From NCBI RefSeq assembly GCF_029537485.1, contig NZ_JARPUS010000001.1:310001-374000 (forward strand): a stretch of DNA of 64,000 nucleotides, written 5' to 3'. Both the position numbers and the translations under genes were made by a program. The notes beneath the pieces were generated by a model. That model made no database searches, was not told the origin of the DNA, and was given only the letters and a program-made list of their open reading frames with translations. Positions 1-7,597 of this stretch are shown here, in pieces (within the stretch, counting starts at the first letter, position 1; every line of letters starts with the position of its first letter). Source of the stretch: Pseudomonas sp. GOM6 (GTDB lineage: Bacteria > Pseudomonadota > Gammaproteobacteria > Pseudomonadales > Pseudomonadaceae).

Positions 1-1
1 A

Positions 2-835
2 GTGAACCTGATGAACAAGGGGTACAACGGCGAAGAAATCTCGGAGATGATCAAGTTGCCGCCCGAACTGGACCAGTTCTGGCCCAACCGTGGCTACTAC
101 GGCACCCTGCGCCACAACTCTCGTGCGGTCTACCAGCGCTACATGGGTTGGTACAACGGCAACCCCTCCGACCTCAACAACCTGCCACCGGAAGACGCGG
201 CGAAGAAATATGTCGCTTACATGGGTGGTGAAGAGGCCGTGCTGAAGCTGGCCAAGGCCGACTTTGACAAGGGTGAGTACCGTTGGGTGGCCGAAGTACT
301 CAAGCACGTGGTCTTCGCCAATCCGGAAAGCTCCGTTGGCAAGGATCTCCTGGCGGATACCTACGAGCAGCTGGGCTACCAGGCCGAGAGCGGTCCGTGG
401 CGCGGTGTTTACCTGCAGGGCGCTTATGAGCTGCGCAATGGCGTGCCAAGTGCGGGTGGTATCAACACTGCAGGCCCGGACGTAATCAAGGCCATGCCAC
501 CGGAAATGCTCTTCGACTACCTGTCCGTACGCCTCAACGGGCCGAAGGCGGCTGGCAAGAAGATCTTCCTCAACATCGACTTCACCGACCTGAAGAAAGA
601 GTACGGCTTGTCTGTGGAGAACGCTGTGCTTAATTACGGCAAGCCGCTGGAGAAGCCGGACGTGACCCTGACCTTGTCCAAGGCCACGCTCGATGCCATT
701 CAGCTGAAGCAAACCACCCTGGAAGACGCGATTACCAAGGGCAACCTCAAGGTCGATGGCAAACGTGAAGCGCTGACCGAGTTCCTGGGGCTGCTCGACA
801 CCTTCCCGTTCTGGTTCAACATCGTTACGCCATGA
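2..835 (+). CDS. Alkyl sulfatase (SdsA1-like), C-terminal part, 5' end outside window
   Basis: The open frame enters from the left edge, so the catalytic metallo-beta-lactamase half with its zinc ligands is missing and only about 277 C-terminal residues are visible. They match the two C-terminal modules of secreted alkyl sulfatases. First comes the all-helical dimerisation segment (about residues 70-150, containing EEAVLKLAKADFDKGEYRW). Then comes an SCP2-like beta/alpha domain (about residues 165-277) with FLNIDFTDLKKEYGLSVEN and the closing hydrophobic strand FPFWFNIVTP. Enzymes of this family hydrolyse primary alkyl sulfates such as SDS to an alcohol and sulfate, usually in the periplasm or outside the cell. 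The GTG near the edge is not taken as a start. The stop overlaps the next gene by four bases (ATGA), so the two are probably co-translated. Family assignment is firm; substrate is inferred. Confidence 0.85.
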   Translation: MNLMNKGYNGEEISEMIKLPPELDQFWPNRGYYGTLRHNSRAVYQRYMGWYNGNPSDLNNLPPEDAAKKYVAYMGGEEAVLKLAKADFDKGEYRWVAEVLKHVVFANPESSVGKDLLADTYEQLGYQAESGPWRGVYLQGAYELRNGVPSAGGINTAGPDVIKAMPPEMLFDYLSVRLNGPKAAGKKIFLNIDFTDLKKEYGLSVENAVLNYGKPLEKPDVTLTLSKATLDAIQLKQTTLEDAITKGNLKVDGKREALTEFLGLLDTFPFWFNIVTP

Positions 836-1377
836 AGCAGTCGTTGCTGAAGGCTGCTGGGCTTGCGCTGCTAGTCAGTAGCGCAAGTCCGATGGCTACC
901 GCCTGTGGTTATGACAATCCGTTGGCTGATTTCGCGCCGGCTCACCCAGAATCCCTGGGTGTGGCGCTAGCGATCTACGATGCCTATGAAAGTAAACAGC
1001 TGCGCAGACCTGCTCCCCTGCCCGGTGGGTTTGGTATGCGCCGCGCACTTAACATCGTAGAGAAGCTGGAGGCCTCTCTTGCACCGGATACCGGTAGCGG
1101 AGGGTTTTATCTGCTGATGGTCGAGTCAGGGCTGTGGACTTCTTATCAAGCGGTCGACGGCACCTGGGTTGCGACGGCACATGTGGCCGAACCAGCAGTC
1201 GGTGAGCCAGTAGTGATTACTGGAGAAGGGGTGCTCATAGCGTTGCAGGGCGGCAAGCTCAACTTCAACCAGGCTATGGAGTCCGGCCTACTGAGGGTCG
1301 AAGCTTCAACCATGGAAAGCGCCGGCATCAAGCAATCATGGCAGCAGGCGGCGTTCTCGGTGGCGCAAGTCAATTGA
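832..1377 (+). CDS. Predicted secreted protein of unknown function, coupled to the alkyl sulfatase
   Basis: The product is 181 residues and not a family I recognise. It starts with a typical Sec signal (MKQSLLKAAGLALLVSSAS, with cleavage likely near ATA-C), and the Cys just after it (ATACGYDN) could be a lipobox-like site, though the consensus is poor. The C-terminal third (GVLIALQGGKLNFNQAM followed by SGLLRVEAS) resembles the helix-turn-strand end of an SCP2-type domain, as found at the end of the neighbouring sulfatase. That likeness is my reading and is weak. The ATG overlaps the sulfatase stop by four bases, so a role in binding or export of the same surfactant-type substrates is a reasonable guess. 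A strong terminator follows 55 bases after the stop. Base composition looks less GC-rich than the core genes around it. Confidence 0.75.
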   Translation: MKQSLLKAAGLALLVSSASPMATACGYDNPLADFAPAHPESLGVALAIYDAYESKQLRRPAPLPGGFGMRRALNIVEKLEASLAPDTGSGGFYLLMVESGLWTSYQAVDGTWVATAHVAEPAVGEPVVITGEGVLIALQGGKLNFNQAMESGLLRVEASTMESAGIKQSWQQAAFSVAQVN

Positions 1378-1702
1378 GTTAGGGCGCCACGTTCCTGTTG
1401 CCGAACTCCCCCTGACTAACCCCCGCCCAAGACCCAGCCACGCATGAGTGATTGAACAATCATGCGTGGCTGGGTTTTGGGGTGTCGGTTTTTCAGCGGC
1501 CTTGCAGTGGGGCGTCTTTGAAATTCCTCGGTCGAGGGCGGGAGGTGGCTGTATGCGCTCGCCATCACCGGCCTGCGCCCGTTGGCCAATTTGCTCCGTG
1601 ATGCCTGGGTAGGGGCGCTCGGCAGCGCACTGTGGTGCGGTATGCCGCCGGATGAGCCATGCCTCCATCTGGCTGGTGGCTCATTGCTCGGTCGTGGCGA
1701 CG
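1378..1702. other. Intergenic stretch between convergent genes
   Basis: This 325-base gap separates the sulfatase operon from the convergent ProQ-like gene. Besides the terminator at 1433-1474 it holds an 8-bp inverted repeat (ATGAGCCA at 1652-1659, TGGCTCAT at 1677-1684) just beyond the ProQ-like stop. That repeat may be a weak terminator for the minus strand, although it lacks a U-tract. No gene with a convincing start and codon pattern is seen. Confidence 0.5.
1433..1474 (+). terminator. Rho-independent terminator after the sulfatase operon
   Basis: A perfect 15-bp stem (1433-1447 with 1460-1474, arm CCCAGCCACGCATGA) and a 12-base loop is followed by TTTT. It lies 55 bases past the stop of the secreted-protein gene and ends that transcription unit. 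Confidence 0.85.
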
Positions 1703-2203
1703 TTAATCTGCCGGCTGTTCAGCTGCTTCAGTTGCGGTTTCGGCAGGCGCTTTCTTTTTGGCTTCGGCGCGTCGTGCTTGCGCACGTTGACGTTTGGCCT
1801 GCTGCTTGGCATGCAATGCCTGTGCGGCCGTCACCGTCCCGGCTGTTTGGCCGTTCAGGTCCAGTCGCGGCGCATTTTCGGTCATGCTTGACCAGTAACG
1901 GCTGCCCCGGCACCAGGTTGCAAGGCCCTGCTTGAGTTGTTCGCGAGTGATGCCGAGCAGCTCCAAGTGTTGCTCGGCATCCTGAAGGATGCCTTCCTTA
2001 AGGGGAACCTTGGGCGCCGGGTTAACCGGGAATGCTAGGGGGAAGTGCTTCTGCAAGCGCCAGATCGCTTCCACGGCAGGGTCTTGCTCGCGGGGTTTTT
2101 CTTGCCGTGAGGGCGCTTTTTTACGCGGCTTCTGTTCAGCTTGCACCTGCTGTTTTTCGGCGCGCAGGCGGTCACGTAGCTCAGCTAATTGTTCAAAACC
2201 CAT
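1703..2203 (-). CDS. ProQ/FinO-family RNA-binding protein
   Basis: The product is 166 residues. The central ProQ/FinO domain spans about residues 40-110 and shows the signature order AIWRLQKHFPLAF, then PLKEGILQDAEQHL, ITREQLKQGL and a W-C-R-G-SRYW segment. Charged Lys/Arg/Gln-rich extensions on both sides (KPRKKAPSRQEKPRE at the N side, KQQAKRQRAQARRAEAKKK at the C side) are typical of proteobacterial ProQ-like RNA chaperones, which bind structured RNAs and terminator hairpins to control mRNA and sRNA stability. The gene is monocistronic, and a 56-base palindrome lies 57 bases upstream of its start, on the mRNA leader side. The domain assignment is firm. Whether it is the orthologue of E. 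coli ProQ is not claimed, because it is shorter and lacks the C-terminal Tudor-like domain. Confidence 0.85.
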   Translation of the reverse strand: MGFEQLAELRDRLRAEKQQVQAEQKPRKKAPSRQEKPREQDPAVEAIWRLQKHFPLAFPVNPAPKVPLKEGILQDAEQHLELLGITREQLKQGLATWCRGSRYWSSMTENAPRLDLNGQTAGTVTAAQALHAKQQAKRQRAQARRAEAKKKAPAETATEAAEQPAD

Positions 2204-2526
2204 CGTTCAGTTCGCCAGCTCTTGGTTGATTCGGTGCGCGATTATCCCATGCCGTCTATGCAACAGGCTAACCAGCATTCGAATCGTTGCAGCTGCATGC
2301 TGGTTAGCGTGTTGCTTGCAGCAGTATCTTGGAGCTTGCCGAGAGGAACTGTTGTTGGCCCTTTGGGGGTTACCAGCAAGGATGAACCTCTGGCGCAGTG
2401 CTGCTTTGTAGGGACTGAGGTTATGTCAGGTTCGGCTGATCTTCATGTCTGCTGCGGCACGACAGGCATTTATCCGTCCCTCACGGCGGCACTGCCGGGG
2501 CCACCTGGTGTTTGTCTGTCTGCTCA
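2204..2526. other. Intergenic stretch upstream of the proQ-like gene
   Basis: This 323-base gap lies between the proQ-like start and the end of the diguanylate cyclase gene. Apart from the palindrome at 2260-2315 I see no gene or RNA that I can support. It presumably holds the proQ-like promoter. Confidence 0.5.
2260..2315. repeat. Long imperfect palindrome upstream of the proQ-like gene
   Basis: The arms are 2260-2278 and 2297-2315. GCAACA, one mismatch, then GCTAACCAGCAT pair with ATGCTGGTTAGC, mismatch, TGTTGC. That gives 18 paired bases with one G-G mismatch around an 18-base loop. There is no T-tract on either side, so it does not look like a terminator. It lies in the leader region of the minus-strand proQ-like gene. 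Confidence 0.8.
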
Positions 2527-3618
2527 TCACGGCAGCGTGGTCGAAATCCGTACTTCTCTGTCCCCACTGATCAGGCAGTTGCGGCCCTGCTGCTTGCCGG
2601 CATAAAGACGGCTATCGGCGCAGCGGTAGAGTTCATCAGGGGTTCTCCCGTCATTCGGCCACTGGGCCAGGCCGAAGGTGGCCGAAAGCTCTATCCGGTG
2701 ACCGCGATAGTCCAGTGGATGCTGGCTGATCAGTGCGCGTAGCGACTCCACCAGCGGCTTGGCGCTGTCCAGATCGGTACTGCGCAAGAGCAGGCCGAAC
2801 TCTTCGCCACCAAGCCGGCCAAGGCTGTCGGTGACGCGCAGGCGCTCCAGCAGCAGGTCGCAGATGTGGCGCAGGGCATGATCGCCGGCATCGTGGCCCC
2901 AGCGATCATTGACCCGCTTGAAGTGGTCGATATCCATCAGCACCAGGACCAGCGGGCTGTCGCTGCGCTGGGCTTCCTGCAGACCACGTATCAGTTCCTG
3001 CTTGAAGTGGCCTCGGCTGGCGGTGCCGGTCAGAGGATCGGTTTGTGCCTGGTGTTGCAGCTGCGAGTAGGTAATGGCGCGGCGGGTTTCGTAGAGGTGG
3101 ACAAAGACCATGATCAGCGCGCCGCAGAGAATCGCGTTACCGGCGTCGATCAACTCGTGGGCGTTCTGTGGCAGCGGGAAGCGCCAGTAATACAGCAGCA
3201 GGGCGCCGCCCATGTAGGGCCAGGCCAGTTGCAGCCCGCGGCGCTTGCCCAGCAGCAGGTAGGAGAGCAAGGGGATCAGGTAGGTCCATACGAAGGCGCT
3301 GGCCGAAGCATCCGGCATCAGGGTGATGTAGACCAGGAAGGCGCAAGTCGGAATCAGGTACAGGTAGATCCACAGTTCCAGATTCTGTGTGTGGTAGATC
3401 CAGCGAGATGCGCCCAGCAGCGCTGCGCAGACCAGCAGTTCGATGCTGGCGAACAAGCTGTTGCCGGCACTGAACTGCAGCAGGGAAAAGCCACCGATGG
3501 TCAGCCCGGTGGACGCGAAGATAAGGCTGACCAGCGAACGCCGGGCGCTGTCCTCCAGGCCGGTCTGGCGCGTATCGCTGTGAGGGCTGTGACGGTGCGG
3601 GTACATGGCCTTTCCCAT
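2527..3618 (-). CDS. Membrane diguanylate cyclase (GGDEF)
   Basis: From the chosen ATG the product is about 363 residues. About six hydrophobic helices fill the first 190 residues (for example LVSLIFASTGLTIGGFSLL, LWIYLYLIPTCAFLVYITL, LIPLLSYLLLG), followed by a short linker and a GGDEF domain. The active-site loop is RLGGEEFGLLL, near residue 268. It is preceded at the usual five-residue spacing by an RVTD inhibitory (RxxD) site, so an active, product-inhibited c-di-GMP synthase is expected. DIDHFKRVNDRWGHDAGD is the conserved substrate- and metal-binding strand. The six-helix N-terminus acts as an unidentified membrane sensor. An upstream GTG at 3708 and an ATG at 3606 are also possible starts; none has a strong Shine-Dalgarno, so the start is uncertain. 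The gene is monocistronic. Confidence 0.85.
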   Translation of the reverse strand: MGKAMYPHRHSPHSDTRQTGLEDSARRSLVSLIFASTGLTIGGFSLLQFSAGNSLFASIELLVCAALLGASRWIYHTQNLELWIYLYLIPTCAFLVYITLMPDASASAFVWTYLIPLLSYLLLGKRRGLQLAWPYMGGALLLYYWRFPLPQNAHELIDAGNAILCGALIMVFVHLYETRRAITYSQLQHQAQTDPLTGTASRGHFKQELIRGLQEAQRSDSPLVLVLMDIDHFKRVNDRWGHDAGDHALRHICDLLLERLRVTDSLGRLGGEEFGLLLRSTDLDSAKPLVESLRALISQHPLDYRGHRIELSATFGLAQWPNDGRTPDELYRCADSRLYAGKQQGRNCLISGDREVRISTTLP

Positions 3619-3756
3619 GGGCTGCAAGCACTGGCGCCTTGCTACCCGTTCGATGGTAGACGATTGAGTCTGATCAGGTGGACAAAAAGATCGACCGCCA
3701 GAATCCACTCGAGGGGCTGCGAAGGCATTCGGGGAAATGCGGAGGTGCGAGCCGCC

Positions 3757-4203
3757 TCACAGCGGTTCGACTCGCAGGATCACACCATCCTGCCCCGTCA
3801 CGCGCACTTGATGGCCCGCTGGCAGGTCGGGACCACTGACCAGCCACAGGCTGTCGCCGGCCCTGATCTTGCCGCGCCCTCCCGCGATGGCTTCATGCAG
3901 CACGAAGCTGCGGCCGATCAACTCGCTGCCGCGGTTGTTCAGCCCGGGCACGTCGGAAAGCTTGCTGGCGCTGCGCTGGCGTTGCCACCAGACCACTGCG
4001 GTGAGTACCGAGAGCACGGCGAAGACCAGAAACTGCCAGGCCCACGGCAGCTCCGGGAACAGGTAGGTGAGCACGCCGACACCGGCGGCGGCCATGCCGA
4101 TCCACAGCAGGTAGCCACCGGCGCCGAACACTTCGAGGATCAGCAGAACGGCAGCAAAGGCTAGCCAGTCCCAGAACGACAGGTGCTGCAGGTAGTCGAT
4201 CAT
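3757..4203 (-). CDS. NfeD-family membrane protein
   Basis: The product is 148 residues. It has two or three N-terminal transmembrane helices ([21 protein letters not shown], then [16 protein letters not shown]) and a C-terminal OB-fold-like domain from about residue 85 ([26 protein letters not shown] in part). This matches short NfeD proteins such as E. coli YbbK-partner proteins. The gene overlaps the upstream slipin gene by four bases, the classic NfeD/SPFH pairing. Such pairs are thought to act together in membrane microdomain organisation or quality control. The first residues are also the end of the operon that starts at the L,D-transpeptidase gene. Confidence 0.88.
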   Translation of the reverse strand: MIDYLQHLSFWDWLAFAAVLLILEVFGAGGYLLWIGMAAAGVGVLTYLFPELPWAWQFLVFAVLSVLTAVVWWQRQRSASKLSDVPGLNNRGSELIGRSFVLHEAIAGGRGKIRAGDSLWLVSGPDLPAGHQVRVTGQDGVILRVEPL

Positions 4204-5126
4204 TTTGCCGTGCCATCCTTGTCGAACGTCGAGCGAACGATCTCGCCGATGCCGCCGACCGCGCCGATTACCTGGCTGGCCTCCAGCGGCATCAGGATCA
4301 CCTTGCTATTGTCGGCCGCGGCCAGTTGGCCGAGGGCGTCGATGTATTTCTGCGCGACGAAATAGTTGACCGCCTGCACGTTGCCGCTGGCGATCGCCTC
4401 GGAGACCATGCGCGTGGCCTCGGCTTCGGCCTGGGCGGCGCGCTCACGGGCCTCGGCTTCGAGGAAGGCGGCCTGGCGTTCGCCTTCGGCTTCGAGAATC
4501 TGTGCCTGCTTCTTGCCCTCGGCGGTAAGAATGGCGGCCTGCCGCATGCCTTCGGCCTCGAGGATCTGGGCGCGCTTGATGCGCTCGGCCTTCATCTGTC
4601 CGGACATGGCCGCCATTAGGTCTTCGGGCGGGCTGATGTCCTTGATCTCGATGCGGGTGATCTTGATGCCCCAGGGCGCGGTGGCTTCATCCACGGTGCG
4701 CAGCAGGCGCTCGTTGATCGCGTCGCGCTGGCCGAGCATGGCGTCCAGTTCCATGGAGCCGAGCACGGTGCGGATGTTGGTCATCACCAGGTTGCGGATG
4801 GCGTGTTCGAGGTTGTTCACCTCGTAAGCCGCCTGCGCCGAGTTGATGATCTGGAAGAAGCAGATTGCGTCGATCTGTACCGTGGCGTTGTCGGCGGTGA
4901 TGACTTCCTGAGGCGGAATGTCGAGCACGTTTTCCATCACGTTGAGCTTGCGGCCGATGCGGTCCATCACCGGCACGATGATGTTGAGCCCCGGTTTGAG
5001 CGTGGTGGTGTAGCGGCCAAAGCGCTCTACCGTCCATTGGTAACCCTGCGGCACCACCTTGAAACCCATGAACACGATGGCCACGGCCAGGCCGACGAAA
5101 ACAAAGATAAAACCACCTATTTCCAT
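4200..5126 (-). CDS. SPFH/band-7 slipin (QmcA-like)
   Basis: The product is 308 residues. A single N-terminal membrane anchor (about residues 5-25, [20 protein letters not shown]) precedes an SPFH domain with [19 protein letters not shown]. It carries the conserved slipin segments [18 protein letters not shown] and [20 protein letters not shown] (here [16 protein letters not shown]). A long Ala/Glu-rich coiled coil follows (about 180-250). Family members oligomerise at the membrane and often scaffold FtsH-type proteolysis or lipid domains. The start overlaps the end of the L,D-transpeptidase gene by ten bases, and its end overlaps the NfeD gene by four, so the three genes form a tight operon. 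Confidence 0.92.
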   Translation of the reverse strand: MEIGGFIFVFVGLAVAIVFMGFKVVPQGYQWTVERFGRYTTTLKPGLNIIVPVMDRIGRKLNVMENVLDIPPQEVITADNATVQIDAICFFQIINSAQAAYEVNNLEHAIRNLVMTNIRTVLGSMELDAMLGQRDAINERLLRTVDEATAPWGIKITRIEIKDISPPEDLMAAMSGQMKAERIKRAQILEAEGMRQAAILTAEGKKQAQILEAEGERQAAFLEAEARERAAQAEAEATRMVSEAIASGNVQAVNYFVAQKYIDALGQLAAADNSKVILMPLEASQVIGAVGGIGEIVRSTFDKDGTAK

Positions 5127-6724
5127 GTCACTGCTTCCTGTGTGTATGCGGCCGTGTCTTGGCCGGCGATGTGGCGAGCGGATGGCGCGGCCAGTGCGGC
5201 GATCAGCGCCGGGTCGCGGTTGTAGATGTCCGGCAGGTAGCGCAGCGCGCCACTGGCGTCGGCCTCTACCGTCCAGTAGGCGATCAGCAGGGGGGCTGCG
5301 GTGCTCAGGCGGTAGCTTTGGGTCTTGCCGTTGGCCAGGCGCGACTGCACGGCAGTCAGCTCCTCAGGTGGCAGCAGCCAGGCTAGCAGGTTGTCCACCG
5401 CCTCGACCCGGACGCAGCCGGAGCTGAAGAAGCGCGGGGATTTGTCGAACAGCGCCTGGCTGGGGGTGTCGTGCAGGTACACCGAGAAGGGGTTGTCGAA
5501 ACGCAGCGCCACACGTCCCAGCGGGTTGCGGCTGCCGGCAGCCTGGCGCAGCAGGATCGCGCCCGGGCTGCTCCAGTCGACCTGTTCGGGATCAAGGCGG
5601 TTACCGCTGCGGTCGTAGACGCTCATCTCGTGCTGATCGAGGTAGCCCAGGTCGGCACGGATCGCCGGCAGCTTGTCTTCGCGCAGGATGGTCGGCGGCA
5701 CGGTCCAGGTGGGATTGAGGGTCAGGCGCACGATGCGCGAGGCCAGCAAGGGGGTGGCGCGCTCCGGGCGACCGACCTGGGTGCGAGTGCGCCAGATTTC
5801 GCTGCCGTTCTCGATCACGTGCAGCTCGGCGGCGGCGACGTTGATCACCACCTTGGCCTGGCTCAGGTCGTCGGCGATGCGGCGCAGACGCTCCAGGTTC
5901 GCGCGCAGTTGGTCGCGGCGGGTCAGGGCGTCGACATTGAGCTCGCCCAGGCTGGCCGGGCCGAGGATACCGTCCGGCTTGAGGCCGTGGCGCTGCTGAA
6001 AACTCTGCAGCGCGGCCACGCTGGCGGGGTCGAAGTGCGGGCCTTCGGCCAGCGGCTCGTTCAGGTAACCTTCGGCGGCCAGGCGCGCGCGCAGCAGCGG
6101 CAGGCGCGCATCGTTGCCGCCGGGTTTCAGCAGCGGTCCGCCGGGCAGTGGCTGCCAGTGCCCGGCAGGCTGCAGACGCGCCACGGCATAAGCGCTACGC
6201 AGCAGCCTGTATTGCGTCAGCGCTGGTCGTGCGGTGGCGAAGGCGCTGGCAATGTCGGCGGTGGCGCTGGCAATCGACAGCACGGCCAGGCGCGGGTCGG
6301 CACGTGGTTCTTCGGGAGCATGCCAGATGGTTTCCTGGCGCGAGGCCGGCAGGCGCCCGCCGCGCAAGTGCAGCAGGGCCTGCAGGTAGCTGTTGCTGGC
6401 CTGCAGCTCGGCGCAGTCGTCATCACCTTCGCGCAGGGGATAGTCGGCTGGGTCGAGGCCGTCGTCGGCCAATTGTTGCAGTTGTTCGCGCAGGTGCTGC
6501 CGCTGGTCGTGATCACGCCAGGCCGGGCGGCCTTCGCGCAGTCGGTAGAAGTCGTTGAGCAGCAGTTTGGTGGCATCGTCTAGGCTGCTTTCTAGGGGCG
6601 CGCACAGTGGCGCAGGCGCCGCCTGTAGAGGGAGCTGGCCGACCGGTACCTCTATGGCGTGGGCGACCAGCGGTAAGGTGAGCAAGACTATGCTCGGGTA
6701 GGATGCACATTTTTTGAACAACAT
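5117..6724 (-). CDS. L,D-transpeptidase, YcbB/LdtD type
   Basis: The product is about 535 residues from the chosen ATG ([19 protein letters not shown]), which begins a Sec signal peptide; an ATG 15 bases upstream is less likely. The order of parts is an N-terminal scaffold domain, a peptidoglycan-binding helical module ([19 protein letters not shown] near 240), and a YkuD catalytic domain from about 290. The catalytic motif is SSGCVRVE with the Cys near residue 435, preceded by the [16 protein letters not shown] loop that supplies the His. These periplasmic enzymes make 3-3 (meso-DAP to meso-DAP) crosslinks in peptidoglycan and are linked to beta-lactam tolerance and envelope stress. The gene leads an operon with slipin and NfeD and is divergent from another YkuD gene at 6893. 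Confidence 0.92.
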   Translation of the reverse strand: MLFKKCASYPSIVLLTLPLVAHAIEVPVGQLPLQAAPAPLCAPLESSLDDATKLLLNDFYRLREGRPAWRDHDQRQHLREQLQQLADDGLDPADYPLREGDDDCAELQASNSYLQALLHLRGGRLPASRQETIWHAPEEPRADPRLAVLSIASATADIASAFATARPALTQYRLLRSAYAVARLQPAGHWQPLPGGPLLKPGGNDARLPLLRARLAAEGYLNEPLAEGPHFDPASVAALQSFQQRHGLKPDGILGPASLGELNVDALTRRDQLRANLERLRRIADDLSQAKVVINVAAAELHVIENGSEIWRTRTQVGRPERATPLLASRIVRLTLNPTWTVPPTILREDKLPAIRADLGYLDQHEMSVYDRSGNRLDPEQVDWSSPGAILLRQAAGSRNPLGRVALRFDNPFSVYLHDTPSQALFDKSPRFFSSGCVRVEAVDNLLAWLLPPEELTAVQSRLANGKTQSYRLSTAAPLLIAYWTVEADASGALRYLPDIYNRDPALIAALAAPSARHIAGQDTAAYTQEAVTWK

Positions 6725-6892
6725 ACTGCTCCAATCCATGGCTCAGTGCGCACGCGAAGGCGGCGCCACAACACCAATAAGTATAGGTGGGTCGAAGTTG
6801 GATTTGAGGGCCTGTCGTCGCAGCCTCTGCGCACCGACAGCGGTCTTCGGGACAGGACGTCCGGAGCACATGCTTTTAAAGGTAGTAAACGC

Positions 6893-7594
6893 ATGTTCCG
6901 ACGCTTGAGCCTGTTCTGTCTGGCAGGACTGTGGCTGTGCGCCACGCCGCTGATGGCGGCACCTACGCAGCATGATTCTCTGGTCAGGGACCTTTCCCGC
7001 GTCGCCTCCGGGCTCAATCCGCAGGCCCTGCGCGATGCCGTGGCGGCGATGCAATGCGCGGTCAACCATGGCGCGGAGCCCGCGCGTCGCCTGGCCGTGA
7101 TCGACTATTCCCTGCCGTCCACGGCACGCCGTCTGTGGATCTTCGACCTGCACAGCAAGCGCCTGCTACTGCGTGATTACGTGGCCCATGGCCGTCTGTC
7201 GGGCGAGAACATCGCCAACAGCTTCTCCAACCGCCTGGGCAGCTACCAGACCAGCCTCGGTCTGTTTCGCACCGCCGAAAGTTATCGTGGCAAGCACGGC
7301 TACTCCCTGCGCATGGACGGCCTGGAGCCAGGTATCAACGACCTGGCCCGCGAGCGCGCCATCGTCATCCATGGTGCGGCCTATGTGAACCCCGCGCTGG
7401 TGCGCAAGCAGGGCCGCATCGGCCGCAGCCTGGGTTGCCCGGCGGTCCGTCCGGAAGTGGCGCGGATGGTGGTTGACAAGCTCAAGGGCGGCCAGTTTCT
7501 CCTGGCTTGGCACTCCGATCCGCGCTGGTTGAAGCGCTCGGCACTGCTGGCCTGCACGGCGTCGCCGAAGACCCTGCAGCTGGCGAAGCAATAG
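6893..7594 (+). CDS. Secreted YkuD-type L,D-transpeptidase-family protein
   Basis: The product is 233 residues and starts at an ATG that opens a clear signal peptide (MFRRLSLFCLAGLWLCATP, ending LMAA). The frame stays open upstream to 6746, but that part reads as non-coding. The remainder is a single small catalytic domain with AIVIHGAAYVNPALV and the active-site run GRSLGCPAVRPEVA. These are the His and Cys expected of the murein L,D-transpeptidase catalytic-domain family (the shorter group, distinct from YcbB). It lacks a peptidoglycan-binding module. Whether it crosslinks, attaches or cleaves is not shown by sequence. It ends three bases before the convergent ATPase gene and shares a 168-base intergenic region with the divergent YcbB-type gene. 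Confidence 0.85.
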   Translation: MFRRLSLFCLAGLWLCATPLMAAPTQHDSLVRDLSRVASGLNPQALRDAVAAMQCAVNHGAEPARRLAVIDYSLPSTARRLWIFDLHSKRLLLRDYVAHGRLSGENIANSFSNRLGSYQTSLGLFRTAESYRGKHGYSLRMDGLEPGINDLARERAIVIHGAAYVNPALVRKQGRIGRSLGCPAVRPEVARMVVDKLKGGQFLLAWHSDPRWLKRSALLACTASPKTLQLAKQ

Positions 7595-7597
7595 CGC

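Noticed and set aside
2866..4164. Long plus-strand open frame opposite the diguanylate cyclase and NfeD genes
   Set aside because: It is antisense to two clear genes, has Gln/Gly/Val-rich composition typical of reverse frames in GC-rich DNA, and no domain.
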